Shown here: one piece after another, positions 1 through 5,506 of the stretch | How positions within the stretch are numbered: the first letter of the stretch is position 1 | Layout of the letters: each line of letters opens with the position of its first letter | Origin: an uncultured Rhodoluna sp. | Lineage (GTDB): Bacteria; Actinomycetota; Actinomycetes; Actinomycetales; Microbacteriaceae | Direction of reading: 5' to 3' | Length of the DNA stretch: 9,749 nt | Assembly (NCBI GenBank): GCA_937898095.1 | Contig: CALDKR010000228.1 | Coordinates: forward strand, 1-9,749 | Notes under the pieces: model-generated | What the model was told of the DNA's origin: nothing | The model's database searches: none | Seen by the model: only the letters and a program-made list of their open reading frames with translations | Made by a program: the position numbers and the translations under genes

Positions 1-768
1 CTAGACCTAGTCAAGGCGGCGATTCGCCCAGGCATCACAACCCTTGAGCTCGATGCGATAGCCGAGGCCGAAATCGTGCGCCGCGGCGGACACTCCAACT
101 TCAAAAAGGTGCCCGGCTACTCCCACACGATCTGCGCGAGCATCAACGACGAGGTTGTGCACGGCATCCCGTCGGCCAACCGCGTGCTTCAAGCGGGCGA
201 CATCGTCTCGATCGACTGCGGTGCCGAAACGGCTGACGGCTGGAACGGCGATGCGGCAATCACCGTGATTGTGCCTGGCGGCGAGGATGCGGGAGTCGAC
301 GCATCCGTGCTAAAGCGTCGTGAGCAAACCTCCGCCGTGTGCGAGGGTTCGCTCTGGGCTGGTATCGCGGCTCTGGCCGGGGCAAAAAAGCTCAACGAAG
401 TCGGCACTGCGATCGAAAAGTTCATCTATTCGGCGGGCCGCTACGGCATTCTCGAGGATTACATCGGCCACGGAATCGGTCGTTCGATGCACGAAGATCC
501 GCCGGTCTTCAACTACAAGACCCGTTTTTCTGGCCCAGAGGTTCAACCTGGCCTTTGCATCGCGATCGAGCCGATGATTGTTTCGGGCAGCCCTCGCGTC
601 AAAGTTCTCAAAGACGGATGGACAGTCTCGACCAAAGACGCATCGGATGCATCGCACTGGGAACACAGCATTGCAGTGCACGACAAGGGCATTTGGGTGT
701 TGACCGCTGAAGACGGCGGTGCAGCAAAGCTAGCTCAATTCGGCGTGAAGCCAGTCGCCTTGTTATAG
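1..768 (+). CDS. map: Methionine aminopeptidase type I, 5' end outside the window
   Basis: Cytosolic metalloenzyme that removes the initiator methionine from new proteins. The frame is open from base 1 (reading LDLVKAAIRPGITTLELD), so the N-terminus is cut off; 255 residues remain. All five metal ligands of the pita-bread fold are visible, numbered from the window start: Asp72 (SIDCGA), Asp84 (NGDAAIT), His157 (GHGIGR), Glu190 (IAIEPM) and Glu221 (WEHSIAVHD). The substrate-binding His is in VVHGIP at residue 54. The spacing between the two Asp ligands is 12 residues, where I recall 11 for the E. coli enzyme, so the loop (AETADGWN) seems to carry one extra residue. The GTG at 76 is internal, not a start. 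In actinobacteria map normally follows adk and precedes infA; here two extra genes follow after 25 bases. Identity is firm. Confidence 0.96.
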   Translation, partial: LDLVKAAIRPGITTLELDAIAEAEIVRRGGHSNFKKVPGYSHTICASINDEVVHGIPSANRVLQAGDIVSIDCGAETADGWNGDAAITVIVPGGEDAGVDASVLKRREQTSAVCEGSLWAGIAALAGAKKLNEVGTAIEKFIYSAGRYGILEDYIGHGIGRSMHEDPPVFNYKTRFSGPEVQPGLCIAIEPMIVSGSPRVKVLKDGWTVSTKDASDASHWEHSIAVHDKGIWVLTAEDGGAAKLAQFGVKPVALL

Positions 769-793
769 GTTTCGAAAAACGTGGGGGCGTAAA

Positions 794-1768
794 ATGAAGA
801 AATTTTATTGGTTATTGCTGGCGGCGTTGCTGGTCGCAACTGGCGCATCACCAGCTGAGGCAGTTGAGTATCCGAATTCCGGAGACGCACTGCAATTTTC
901 AGCGGCAACTGACGCGATTATTGTGCCTTCTTCGAGTCAGCTTCCCGTGGAGGTCAGCTATGCGGGGGATTTGTCTGATTCGTGGACCAGCAATTCGAGT
1001 GAATTTTCAGCATCGATGCCTGATGCTTCTCTAACTGCAACGCAAGAATCAAAAGGTAGCGCACAGTTTAAAATCCGGATTCTTAACTCAGAGGCCCCGA
1101 GCGAATACCCATTTCTATTTACGCAGAATGGCGAAATTCTTCAACCGCAGTTAAATCGATTTGGGGCCGTAGATCTTTTGGATCAAGAGGGTAATTATGT
1201 CGCATTCGTTTTGACGCCGTGGGCAAAAAGCAACGATGGTCAGACTGTTCCTACTGAATTTAAGGTCGAGGGCCGAACTCTAATTCAAGTAGTAAGTTTC
1301 AAATCACTCACAAGTATCACTTACCCAATTGAGGCTGATCCCTACCTTGGAATCGATTTGATTTCTTCGGTGTACGCAAACTTAAACACCTCCGGAACTG
1401 CCTACAACTTGAAAATTGCAGTCACTCCATGGGCTGGTGTGCTCTACGTAATGTACCCGACTGCTTTCGCAAATTTCAGCTGGCCTTATGTGCTCTCCGG
1501 TGGCACGTATGGCGTATATCTGATGCAGACATATGGCTGGCCTGAAGTGCTTTCAAAACTTGAGGCTCGGTACTCATCGCAATTCAGGGGCTATGTTTTT
1601 TCGAAGCCGACTTTTAAAAATCAGTATGACTGCCACGCACTCGGCGCTCCTCTAATTTTTGCGTCCACCATTGCGGGATTTGACGGTAGCCCAACCTGGG
1701 ATTTGGAAGGTCACAGATACTCGACTAGCGACCTAGGTGTTTGGGTTTCCAGTAGATGTAATTGGTAA
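794..1768 (+). CDS. Secreted protein of unknown function, DUF2599-like C-terminus
   Basis: 324 residues. A Sec signal peptide is clear: MKK, a hydrophobic core at about 5-17, and an AEA site predicting cleavage after Ala23. Residues about 100-185 hold a beta-rich stretch with VAFVLTPWAKSNDG, a VPTEFKVEG segment and YPIEADP. This pattern recalls the N-terminal part of many actinobacterial secreted proteins that have a VPT...G..L.Q.V...YP..ADP signature. Residues about 245-324 (GWPEVLSKLEARY, FKNQYDCH, PTWDLEGHR, RCNW) resemble the DUF2599 C-terminal pattern, in which a Cys-His is followed by a TWNLE-like motif and a final Cys. The mature protein has just two cysteines, Cys280 and Cys322, suggesting one disulfide. 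The GTGGGGG at 781-787 is a plausible ribosome binding site. There is no room for a promoter after map, so it is probably co-transcribed. AT-rich third positions contrast with map. Function unknown; the family call is from memory of the motif. Confidence 0.8.
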   Translation: MKKFYWLLLAALLVATGASPAEAVEYPNSGDALQFSAATDAIIVPSSSQLPVEVSYAGDLSDSWTSNSSEFSASMPDASLTATQESKGSAQFKIRILNSEAPSEYPFLFTQNGEILQPQLNRFGAVDLLDQEGNYVAFVLTPWAKSNDGQTVPTEFKVEGRTLIQVVSFKSLTSITYPIEADPYLGIDLISSVYANLNTSGTAYNLKIAVTPWAGVLYVMYPTAFANFSWPYVLSGGTYGVYLMQTYGWPEVLSKLEARYSSQFRGYVFSKPTFKNQYDCHALGAPLIFASTIAGFDGSPTWDLEGHRYSTSDLGVWVSSRCNW

Positions 1769-2209
1769 ATGTGCAAAATGCCAAAATATTGGGATTTGTA
1801 TTTAGCTGGCTTTTCTCTGACGTACATAATTGTCGCTACAAGGCTGGCGAACATTTCCCTTACCGCAAGTCCTGAACTTTCTAAAGAACTAGCCACTTCG
1901 GCATTCAAGCTCTTATCTTCACCTCAACTTCTGGCATCGATCTACTTGCCGTTTGCGCTCATCGAGGCACTGTTTTTAGTAGCGGGAGCCCTTCGAGGCA
2001 AACGATATTTCATCAGCGCTGCAATATGGCTCAGTTTGATGTCTATAGTCGTTGCTGCAGAAAGCTTCTTTGCTCATACAGCGTTAAGTTTCGATAGCTA
2101 TGGGCCAAATGGTGATTTTTTAGTTGCCGCAGTTTTGGCGCTCTTATTGTCATGCGCAAGCCTCTCAGCAGCCGCGGCGTTAATTTGGACTCAAAAGAAT
2201 AAAACTTAA
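1769..2209 (+). CDS. Small four-helix membrane protein of unknown function
   Basis: 146 residues with four hydrophobic stretches at about 9-29, 53-75, 79-101 and 116-140, a basic loop RGKRY between helices 2 and 3, and a basic C-terminus (TQKNKT). I do not recognise a family. The ATG at 1769 directly follows the TAA of the secreted protein gene with no bases between, and no separate ribosome binding site is visible, so translational coupling is likely. A second in-frame ATG at 1778 (MPKYW) is possible. Composition matches the preceding gene (many TTT, ATA, TTA codons) and differs from the ribosomal genes downstream, so the two probably arrived and work as a pair. A membrane partner, immunity or anchoring role for the secreted protein is only a guess. 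Confidence 0.7.
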   Translation: MCKMPKYWDLYLAGFSLTYIIVATRLANISLTASPELSKELATSAFKLLSSPQLLASIYLPFALIEALFLVAGALRGKRYFISAAIWLSLMSIVVAAESFFAHTALSFDSYGPNGDFLVAAVLALLLSCASLSAAAALIWTQKNKT

Positions 2210-2235
2210 TTTCCAATTTCTGTGTATTTCACATA

Positions 2236-2290
2236 GGATTGACCTTCGGTGTTTCTTACACGCAATCCCAAATCGAAAGATTTCGTTTTT
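2236..2290 (+). terminator. Two adjacent hairpins and T-run between accessory genes and infA
   Basis: GGATTG at 2236-2241 pairs with CAATCC at 2263-2268; inside it GTGT (2249-2252) pairs with ACAC (2258-2261). Directly after comes AAATC (2270-2274), a GAAA tetraloop and GATTT (2279-2283), then CG and five T (2286-2290). This could terminate the map/accessory transcript, or be the 5' leader of an infA mRNA. The second stem is short and AU-rich, so termination would be weak. Confidence 0.35.
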
Positions 2291-2320
2291 GCGTGCGCGT
2301 GCAGCACTAAAAACTTGAAG

Positions 2321-2326
2321 TAGATA
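2321..2326 (+). promoter_or_regulatory. Possible -10 box for near-leaderless infA transcription
   Basis: TAGATA ends nine bases before the infA ATG at 2335, so a transcript starting 6-8 bases after it would have almost no leader. No good Shine-Dalgarno sequence precedes infA. Leaderless mRNAs are common in actinobacteria. No convincing -35 is seen. Confidence 0.3.
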
Positions 2327-2334
2327 AGTGAGTT

Positions 2335-2556
2335 ATGGCCAGTAAAGACGGTGTCATCGAGATCGAAGGTTCGGTCGTCGAGGCTCTTCCAAACGCAATG
2401 TTTCGTGTTGAGTTGACTAACGGTCACAAGGTCCTAGCCCACATTTCAGGCAAAATGCGTCAGCACTACATCCGCATCCTTCCAGAGGACCGCGTGATTG
2501 TTGAGCTGAGCAGCTATGACCTGACTCGTGGCCGCATCATTTATCGCTACAAATAA
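2335..2556 (+). CDS. infA: Translation initiation factor IF-1
   Basis: A 73-residue protein of the usual IF-1 length, a single S1-like OB fold that binds the 30S A site during initiation. Recognisable segments in order are MASKDGVIEIEG, VVEALPNAMFRVEL, HKVLAHISGKMR and a C-terminal DLTRGRIIYRYK, all near-invariant in the family. The start at ATG 2335 gives the canonical N-terminus. It lacks a clear Shine-Dalgarno; the closest purine runs are GAAG at 2317-2320 and AGTGAG at 2327-2332. It is followed by rpmJ after 44 bases and belongs to the infA-rpmJ-rpsM-rpsK-rpoA-rplQ cluster. Directly upstream lie hairpins and a possible leaderless promoter. Confidence 0.98.
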   Translation: MASKDGVIEIEGSVVEALPNAMFRVELTNGHKVLAHISGKMRQHYIRILPEDRVIVELSSYDLTRGRIIYRYK

Positions 2557-2567
2557 AGATTTTCAAC

Positions 2568-2581
2568 GGTTAGCAATAACC
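2568..2581 (+). promoter_or_regulatory. GNRA-capped hairpin in the infA-rpmJ spacer
   Basis: GGTTA, a GCAA tetraloop and TAACC form a perfect 5-bp hairpin 19 bases before the rpmJ ATG. It has no T-run, so it is not a simple terminator. It could be an mRNA stability or translation element; the stem is short and may be chance. Confidence 0.3.
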
Positions 2582-2600
2582 CCGAACAGAAGTTAGAGAC

Positions 2601-2714
2601 ATGAAGGTAAACCCAAGCGTCAAGAAGATTTGCGACAAGTGCAAGGTCATCCGTCGCCACGGTCGCGTCATGGTTATCTGCGAAAACGTTCGTCACAAGC
2701 AGCGCCAGGGCTAA
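2601..2714 (+). CDS. rpmJ: 50S ribosomal protein L36
   Basis: A 37-residue ORF reading MKVNPSVKKICDKCKVIRRH and ending RHKQRQG, the normal L36 length and sequence. It is the zinc-binding form: Cys11, Cys14, Cys27 and His32 make the zinc ribbon. L36 contacts 23S rRNA at the base of the large subunit. A weak AGAG lies 3-6 bases before the ATG; translation may rely on coupling to infA 44 bases upstream. The 199-base leader of rpsM follows. Confidence 0.98.
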   Translation: MKVNPSVKKICDKCKVIRRHGRVMVICENVRHKQRQG

Positions 2715-2720
2715 TCGACT

Positions 2721-2739
2721 GCCACGTCTTTGACATGGC
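2721..2739 (+). promoter_or_regulatory. Hairpin after rpmJ overlapping a TTGACA box
   Basis: GCCA-C-GTC, loop TTT, GAC-A-TGGC pairs as 4+3 bp around one C/A mismatch, six bases after the rpmJ stop. The same bases include a perfect TTGACA (2730-2735). Seventeen bases later TAGCCA (2753-2758) could be a poor -10, so an rpsM promoter here is possible. There is no T-run, so it is not an obvious terminator. Confidence 0.3.
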
Positions 2740-2757
2740 GCAAACATCGCTTTAGCC

Positions 2758-2793
2758 AGCACCAACAAAACTAAATAAGCACCAAAACTAAAA
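2758..2793 (+). repeat. Imperfect direct repeat in the rpsM leader
   Basis: AGCACCAACAAAACTAAA (2758-2775) is followed after two bases by AGCACCAAAACTAAAA (2778-2793). The two copies match apart from a two-base difference in the A-rich run. The stretch is nearly free of G and so probably unstructured in RNA, between flanking hairpins. Confidence 0.5.
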
Positions 2794-2810
2794 GGCAACA
2801 CAACATCCAT

Positions 2811-2872
2811 CGATTACAAATCGAAACCCGGATGCCACCTTCGGAGAAGGCCGAAGCCAATCGCGAGATTGG
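2811..2872 (+). promoter_or_regulatory. Structured 5' leader of rpsM
   Basis: Three stems follow one another: CGATT/AATCG (2811-2815 with 2819-2823); CTTCGG/CCGAAG (2839-2844 with 2851-2856); and CCAATC/GATTGG (2857-2862 with 2867-2872) capped by a GCGA tetraloop. A competing pair CCTTC/GAAGG (2838-2842 with 2846-2850) excludes the second stem, so two states are possible. In enterobacteria the alpha-operon leader before rpsM binds S4 for feedback control; whether this leader binds a ribosomal protein is inference. Confidence 0.5.
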
Positions 2873-2913
2873 AAGTGCTGCTGCAGACCTTCAATAAACA
2901 AGGAGAAATCCCT

Positions 2914-3294
2914 ATGGCACGTGTTGCCGGAGCCGATATTCCAGACGCAAAGCGCGTCGAAATCGCACTTACCTACATCTACGGCATTGGCCGCACCCGC
3001 TCAGTCAAGATTCTTGCTGAGACCAAAATCGACAAGAACATTCGCGTCAAAGATCTAACTGACGACCAGCTTGTCGCAATCCGTGACTTCATCGAAGGCA
3101 CTTTCAAGGTTGAGGGTGACCTACGTCGCGACGTAGCAGCAGACATCCGCCGCAAGGTTGAGATCGGTTCATACGAAGGTATCCGCCACCGTAAGGGACT
3201 TCCAGTTCGTGGTCAGCGCACTAAGACCAACGCTCGCACTCGCAAGGGTCCAAAGCGCACCGTAGCCGGCAAGAAGAAGGCAGCTCGCAAGTAG
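2914..3294 (+). CDS. rpsM: 30S ribosomal protein S13
   Basis: A 126-residue protein, typical for S13. The start at ATG 2914 gives the standard MARVAGADIPDAKRVEIALT N-terminus and has a strong AAGGAG at 2900-2905, eight bases away; an in-frame TTG at 2869 lies inside a leader hairpin and is rejected. Family marks are YGIGRTRS near residue 30 (helix-two-turns-helix), DLRRDVAADIRR, the GLPVRGQRTKTNARTRKG segment, and a Lys/Arg-rich tail (VAGKKKAARK) that reaches the P-site tRNA. S13 sits in the 30S head and bridges to the 50S subunit. It opens the alpha operon and is followed by rpsK after 52 bases. Codon choice is that of a highly expressed gene. Confidence 0.98.
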   Translation: MARVAGADIPDAKRVEIALTYIYGIGRTRSVKILAETKIDKNIRVKDLTDDQLVAIRDFIEGTFKVEGDLRRDVAADIRRKVEIGSYEGIRHRKGLPVRGQRTKTNARTRKGPKRTVAGKKKAARK

Positions 3295-3346
3295 TCATTA
3301 GACACTGCGATCACTTCGAGACCACAGCAGAATTTAGGAGACAACC

Positions 3347-3760
3347 ATGGCAGCACCAGCAAAGGCAAAGGCAGGCTCAGCAGCTCGCAAGCCACGCCGC
3401 AAAGTCAACAAGAACATCACCAACGGCCAGGCGCACATCAAGAGCACCTTCAACAACACCATCGTGTCAATCACTGACTCAACCGGTGCTGTTATCTCTT
3501 GGTCATCATCTGGCGACGTGGGCTTCAAGGGCTCACGCAAGTCAACCCCATTCGCCGCTCAGCTAGCCGCTGAGGCTGCAGCTCGCAAGGCTCAAGAGCA
3601 CGGCCTAAAGAAGGTTGACGTTTTCGTGAAGGGCCCAGGCTCAGGTCGCGAAACCGCTATCCGTTCACTTCAGGCTGCAGGCCTAGAGGTTGGCTCAATC
3701 AGCGACGTGACCCCACAGGCTCACAATGGCTGCCGCCCACCAAAGCGTCGCCGCGTCTAA
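3347..3760 (+). CDS. rpsK: 30S ribosomal protein S11
   Basis: 137 residues, slightly longer than the E. coli form because of an Ala/Lys-rich N-terminus (MAAPAKAKAGSAARKPRRK). The core matches S11: NGQAHIKSTFNNTIVSITD, GDVGFKGSRKSTPFAAQ, GPGSGRETAIRSL and the C-terminal DVTPQAHNGCRPPKRRRV. S11 lies on the 30S platform and shapes the mRNA exit path near the Shine-Dalgarno duplex. AGGAG at 3336-3340 precedes the ATG by six bases. Downstream, rpoA follows after 113 bases; rpsD, which sits here in many actinobacteria such as Mycobacterium and Streptomyces, is absent. Confidence 0.98.
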   Translation: MAAPAKAKAGSAARKPRRKVNKNITNGQAHIKSTFNNTIVSITDSTGAVISWSSSGDVGFKGSRKSTPFAAQLAAEAAARKAQEHGLKKVDVFVKGPGSGRETAIRSLQAAGLEVGSISDVTPQAHNGCRPPKRRRV

Positions 3761-3800
3761 TTAAAAAGACTCAGCAACTAAAAATTCACTTCGATTCAAA

Positions 3801-3824
3801 TCTGATTAGTGGCCACTGATCAGA
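3801..3824 (+). promoter_or_regulatory. Long hairpin between rpsK and rpoA
   Basis: TCTGATTAGT (3801-3810), loop GGCC and ACTGATCAGA (3815-3824) form a 10-bp stem with a single T-G wobble, the strongest structure in this spacer. The following bases are CAAAACAAAC with no T-run, so classic intrinsic termination is unlikely. An mRNA processing site, stability element or attenuator is possible. Confidence 0.55.
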
Positions 3825-3834
3825 CAAAACAAAC

Positions 3835-3856
3835 AGGCGTCATATAGCGGATGCCT
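3835..3856 (+). promoter_or_regulatory. Hairpin just upstream of the rpoA ribosome binding site
   Basis: AGGCGTC (3835-3841) pairs with GATGCCT (3850-3856), seven pairs with one G-T wobble, around an 8-base loop (ATATAGCG). It ends six bases before the rpoA AAGGA (3863-3867), so it could affect ribosome access. Confidence 0.4.
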
Positions 3857-3873
3857 AGCTGAAAGGAAACAAC

Positions 3874-4866
3874 GTGCTAATTGCACAACGCCCAACCCTT
3901 CACGAAGAAGTTCTAGCTCCAAACCGTTCACGTTTTTCACTTGAGCCACTTGAGCCTGGCTTTGGTTACACCCTTGGCAACTCACTCCGCCGCACCCTGC
4001 TTTCATCTATCCCGGGTGCAGCTGTCACCAACATCCGCATCGAAGGCGTTAGCCACGAGTTCAGCACTGTTGCTGGCGTTGCAGAAGACGTCACCGAGAT
4101 CATCTTGAACATCAAGGGTCTTGTAGTTTCATCAGAGCACGATGCACCAGTTGTTGCTCACCTGCGCAAGCAGACCGCAGGCCCAGTCACTGCAGCTGAC
4201 ATTCAGGCACCTGCTGGTGTTGAGATTCACAACCCAGAGTTGGTTATCGCAAACATCAACTCAAAGGCAAAGTTTGAGGTTGAGCTAACCATCGAGCGCG
4301 GCCGTGGTTATGTTCAGGCATCACAGAACCGCAACCCAGACGCAGACGCCGGTGTGATTCCAATCGACTCAATCTATTCACCAGTTCTAAAGGTTTCATA
4401 CCGCGTTGAGGCAACTCGTGCGGGTGAGTTCACCAACTTCGACAAGCTAGTTGTCGACGTTGAGACCAAGCCTTCGATTTCGCCTCGCGATGCAGTTGCA
4501 TCTGCAGGAAGCACTCTTGTTGAGCTATTCGGCCTAGCCCGCGAACTAAACGTCGCAGCTGAGGGCATCGAGATTGGCCCAGCACCGGTTGAGGTTGGCC
4601 TAGCCCCTGAGCTAGCAATGCCAATCGAAGACCTAGACCTCACCGTCCGCTCATACAACTGCCTAAAGCGTGAAGGCATCAACACTGTTTCAGAGCTAAT
4701 TGCTCTGTCTGAAGATCAGTTGATGAACATCCGCAACTTCGGCAGCAAGTCGGTCGACGAGGTTCGCGACAAGCTAACTTCAATGGGCCTAAAGTTCAAA
4801 GACTCAGTCCCTGGCTTCGACGCAGCTTACTTCAGCTCGGCTTACGACGAGGATGACCAGGCTTAA
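3874..4866 (+). CDS. rpoA: DNA-directed RNA polymerase alpha subunit
   Basis: 330 residues, the normal alpha length. The start is GTG 3874, with AAGGA at 3863-3867, giving MLIAQRPTLHEEV. The N-terminal assembly domain shows GYTLGNSLRRTLLSSIPG (31-48; Arg40 corresponds to the essential E. coli Arg45). The C-terminal domain, about 250-310, carries the DNA UP-element and activator surface: VRSYNCLKREGI with Arg259, Asn262, Cys263 and Lys265, then NFGSKS with Gly290, Lys292 and Ser293. These match the E. coli 265-299 determinants. The tail is acidic (SAYDEDDQA). The alpha dimer nucleates core polymerase assembly. About half of its leucines use CTA. It is followed by rplQ after 35 bases and is expected to be co-transcribed. 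Confidence 0.98.
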   Translation: MLIAQRPTLHEEVLAPNRSRFSLEPLEPGFGYTLGNSLRRTLLSSIPGAAVTNIRIEGVSHEFSTVAGVAEDVTEIILNIKGLVVSSEHDAPVVAHLRKQTAGPVTAADIQAPAGVEIHNPELVIANINSKAKFEVELTIERGRGYVQASQNRNPDADAGVIPIDSIYSPVLKVSYRVEATRAGEFTNFDKLVVDVETKPSISPRDAVASAGSTLVELFGLARELNVAAEGIEIGPAPVEVGLAPELAMPIEDLDLTVRSYNCLKREGINTVSELIALSEDQLMNIRNFGSKSVDEVRDKLTSMGLKFKDSVPGFDAAYFSSAYDEDDQA

Positions 4867-4901
4867 GCCGGTCGCTCGAGAAATTTCAAGAGGAGAAATA
4901 A

Positions 4902-5486
4902 ATGGCAGCCCCAACTAAAGGCCCACGTCTAGGCGGCGGACCAGCGCACGAGCGTCTGATGCTTCGCAACATGGCGACTTCACTGTTCAAGCACGGCAAG
5001 ATCACCACCACCGAGACCAAGGCAAAGCGTCTTCGTCCGTTGGCTGAGCGCCTAGTCACCTTCGCAAAGCGCGGAGACCTAGCAGCTCGTCGTCGCGTGC
5101 TTCAGTCAATCACCGACAAGTCAGTTGTGCACACTCTATTCACCGACATCGCACCTCAGGTTGCAGACCGTCAGGGTGGCTACACTCGCATCACCAAGCT
5201 TGGCTACCGCAAGGGTGACAACGCTCCTCTAGCTCTAATTGAGCTAGTTCTTGAGCCGGTCAACCCAAAGGCAGTTAACAAGAAGCCGAAGCTTGCTAAC
5301 GCAGTCAAGGCAACCGCTGTTGCAGTTGTTTCTGACGAGACCGTTGAAGAGATCGTTGCCGACGAGACCATCGAAGCAGCAGCAGAAGTTGCAGCTGAGG
5401 CTCCAGCAGAGGCAGCAGCCCCTGCTGAAGAGGCCCCAGCAGCAGCCGAGGCAGCTGGCACCGAAGAGACTCCAGCAGCTGAATAA
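4902..5486 (+). CDS. rplQ: 50S ribosomal protein L17 with acidic Ala/Glu-rich tail
   Basis: Residues 1-120 are the L17 core (GPRLGGGPAHERLMLRNMAT, HGKITTTETKAKRLRPLAE, GGYTRITKLGYRKGDNAPLA), which sits near the peptide exit tunnel of the 50S subunit. Residues about 131-194 form an extension made almost only of Ala, Glu, Pro, Thr and Val, with repeated EAPAE/EEAPA units and no Lys or Arg after about 137. At 194 residues it is well above the 120-130 of E. coli L17; similar low-complexity tails are known in actinobacterial L17. AAGAGGAG (4888-4895) lies six bases before the ATG. The stop is followed after 20 bases by truA, whose start region contains a terminator-like hairpin. Confidence 0.97.
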   Translation: MAAPTKGPRLGGGPAHERLMLRNMATSLFKHGKITTTETKAKRLRPLAERLVTFAKRGDLAARRRVLQSITDKSVVHTLFTDIAPQVADRQGGYTRITKLGYRKGDNAPLALIELVLEPVNPKAVNKKPKLANAVKATAVAVVSDETVEEIVADETIEAAAEVAAEAPAEAAAPAEEAPAAAEAAGTEETPAAE

Positions 5487-5506
5487 TCTCTGAGTTCAAA
5501 ACTCTA

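Noticed and set aside
76..768. GTG at 76 as the start of a 230-residue map gene
   Set aside because: The frame is open to base 1 and the upstream codons encode conserved MAP sequence (IRPGITTLELD), so the gene is simply cut by the window edge.
2239..2268. TTGACC at 2239 as the -35 of an infA promoter
   Set aside because: No acceptable -10 lies 16-19 bases downstream (CGCAAT, CAATCC), and the bases are part of a stem-loop instead.
769..2300. Terminal repeats of a mobile element around the accessory pair
   Set aside because: Only short CGAAA/TTTTT-type similarities occur at the two ends; no matched inverted or direct repeats and no transposase are present.
2206..2427. Minus-strand 73-residue ORF over the infA leader
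   Set aside because: It overlaps infA antisense, has no recognisable domain, and runs through the structured spacer.
2758..2793. CRISPR-like or tandem array in the rpsM leader
   Set aside because: There are only two imperfect A/C-rich copies with a two-base gap and no spacers.
2869..2913. TTG at 2869 as an upstream start of rpsM
   Set aside because: It lies inside a leader hairpin, adds 15 non-family residues, and the ATG at 2914 has a strong AAGGAG and the canonical S13 N-terminus.
3801..3834. Intrinsic terminator after rpsK
   Set aside because: The stem is strong, but the following sequence is CAAAACAAAC without a T-run, so it was listed as a regulatory hairpin rather than a terminator.
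5204..5499. Minus-strand and alternate-frame ORFs over the L17 tail
   Set aside because: They are low-complexity Ala/Ser, Gln/Leu or Arg-rich shadows of the repetitive GCA/GAG coding region and have no family features.
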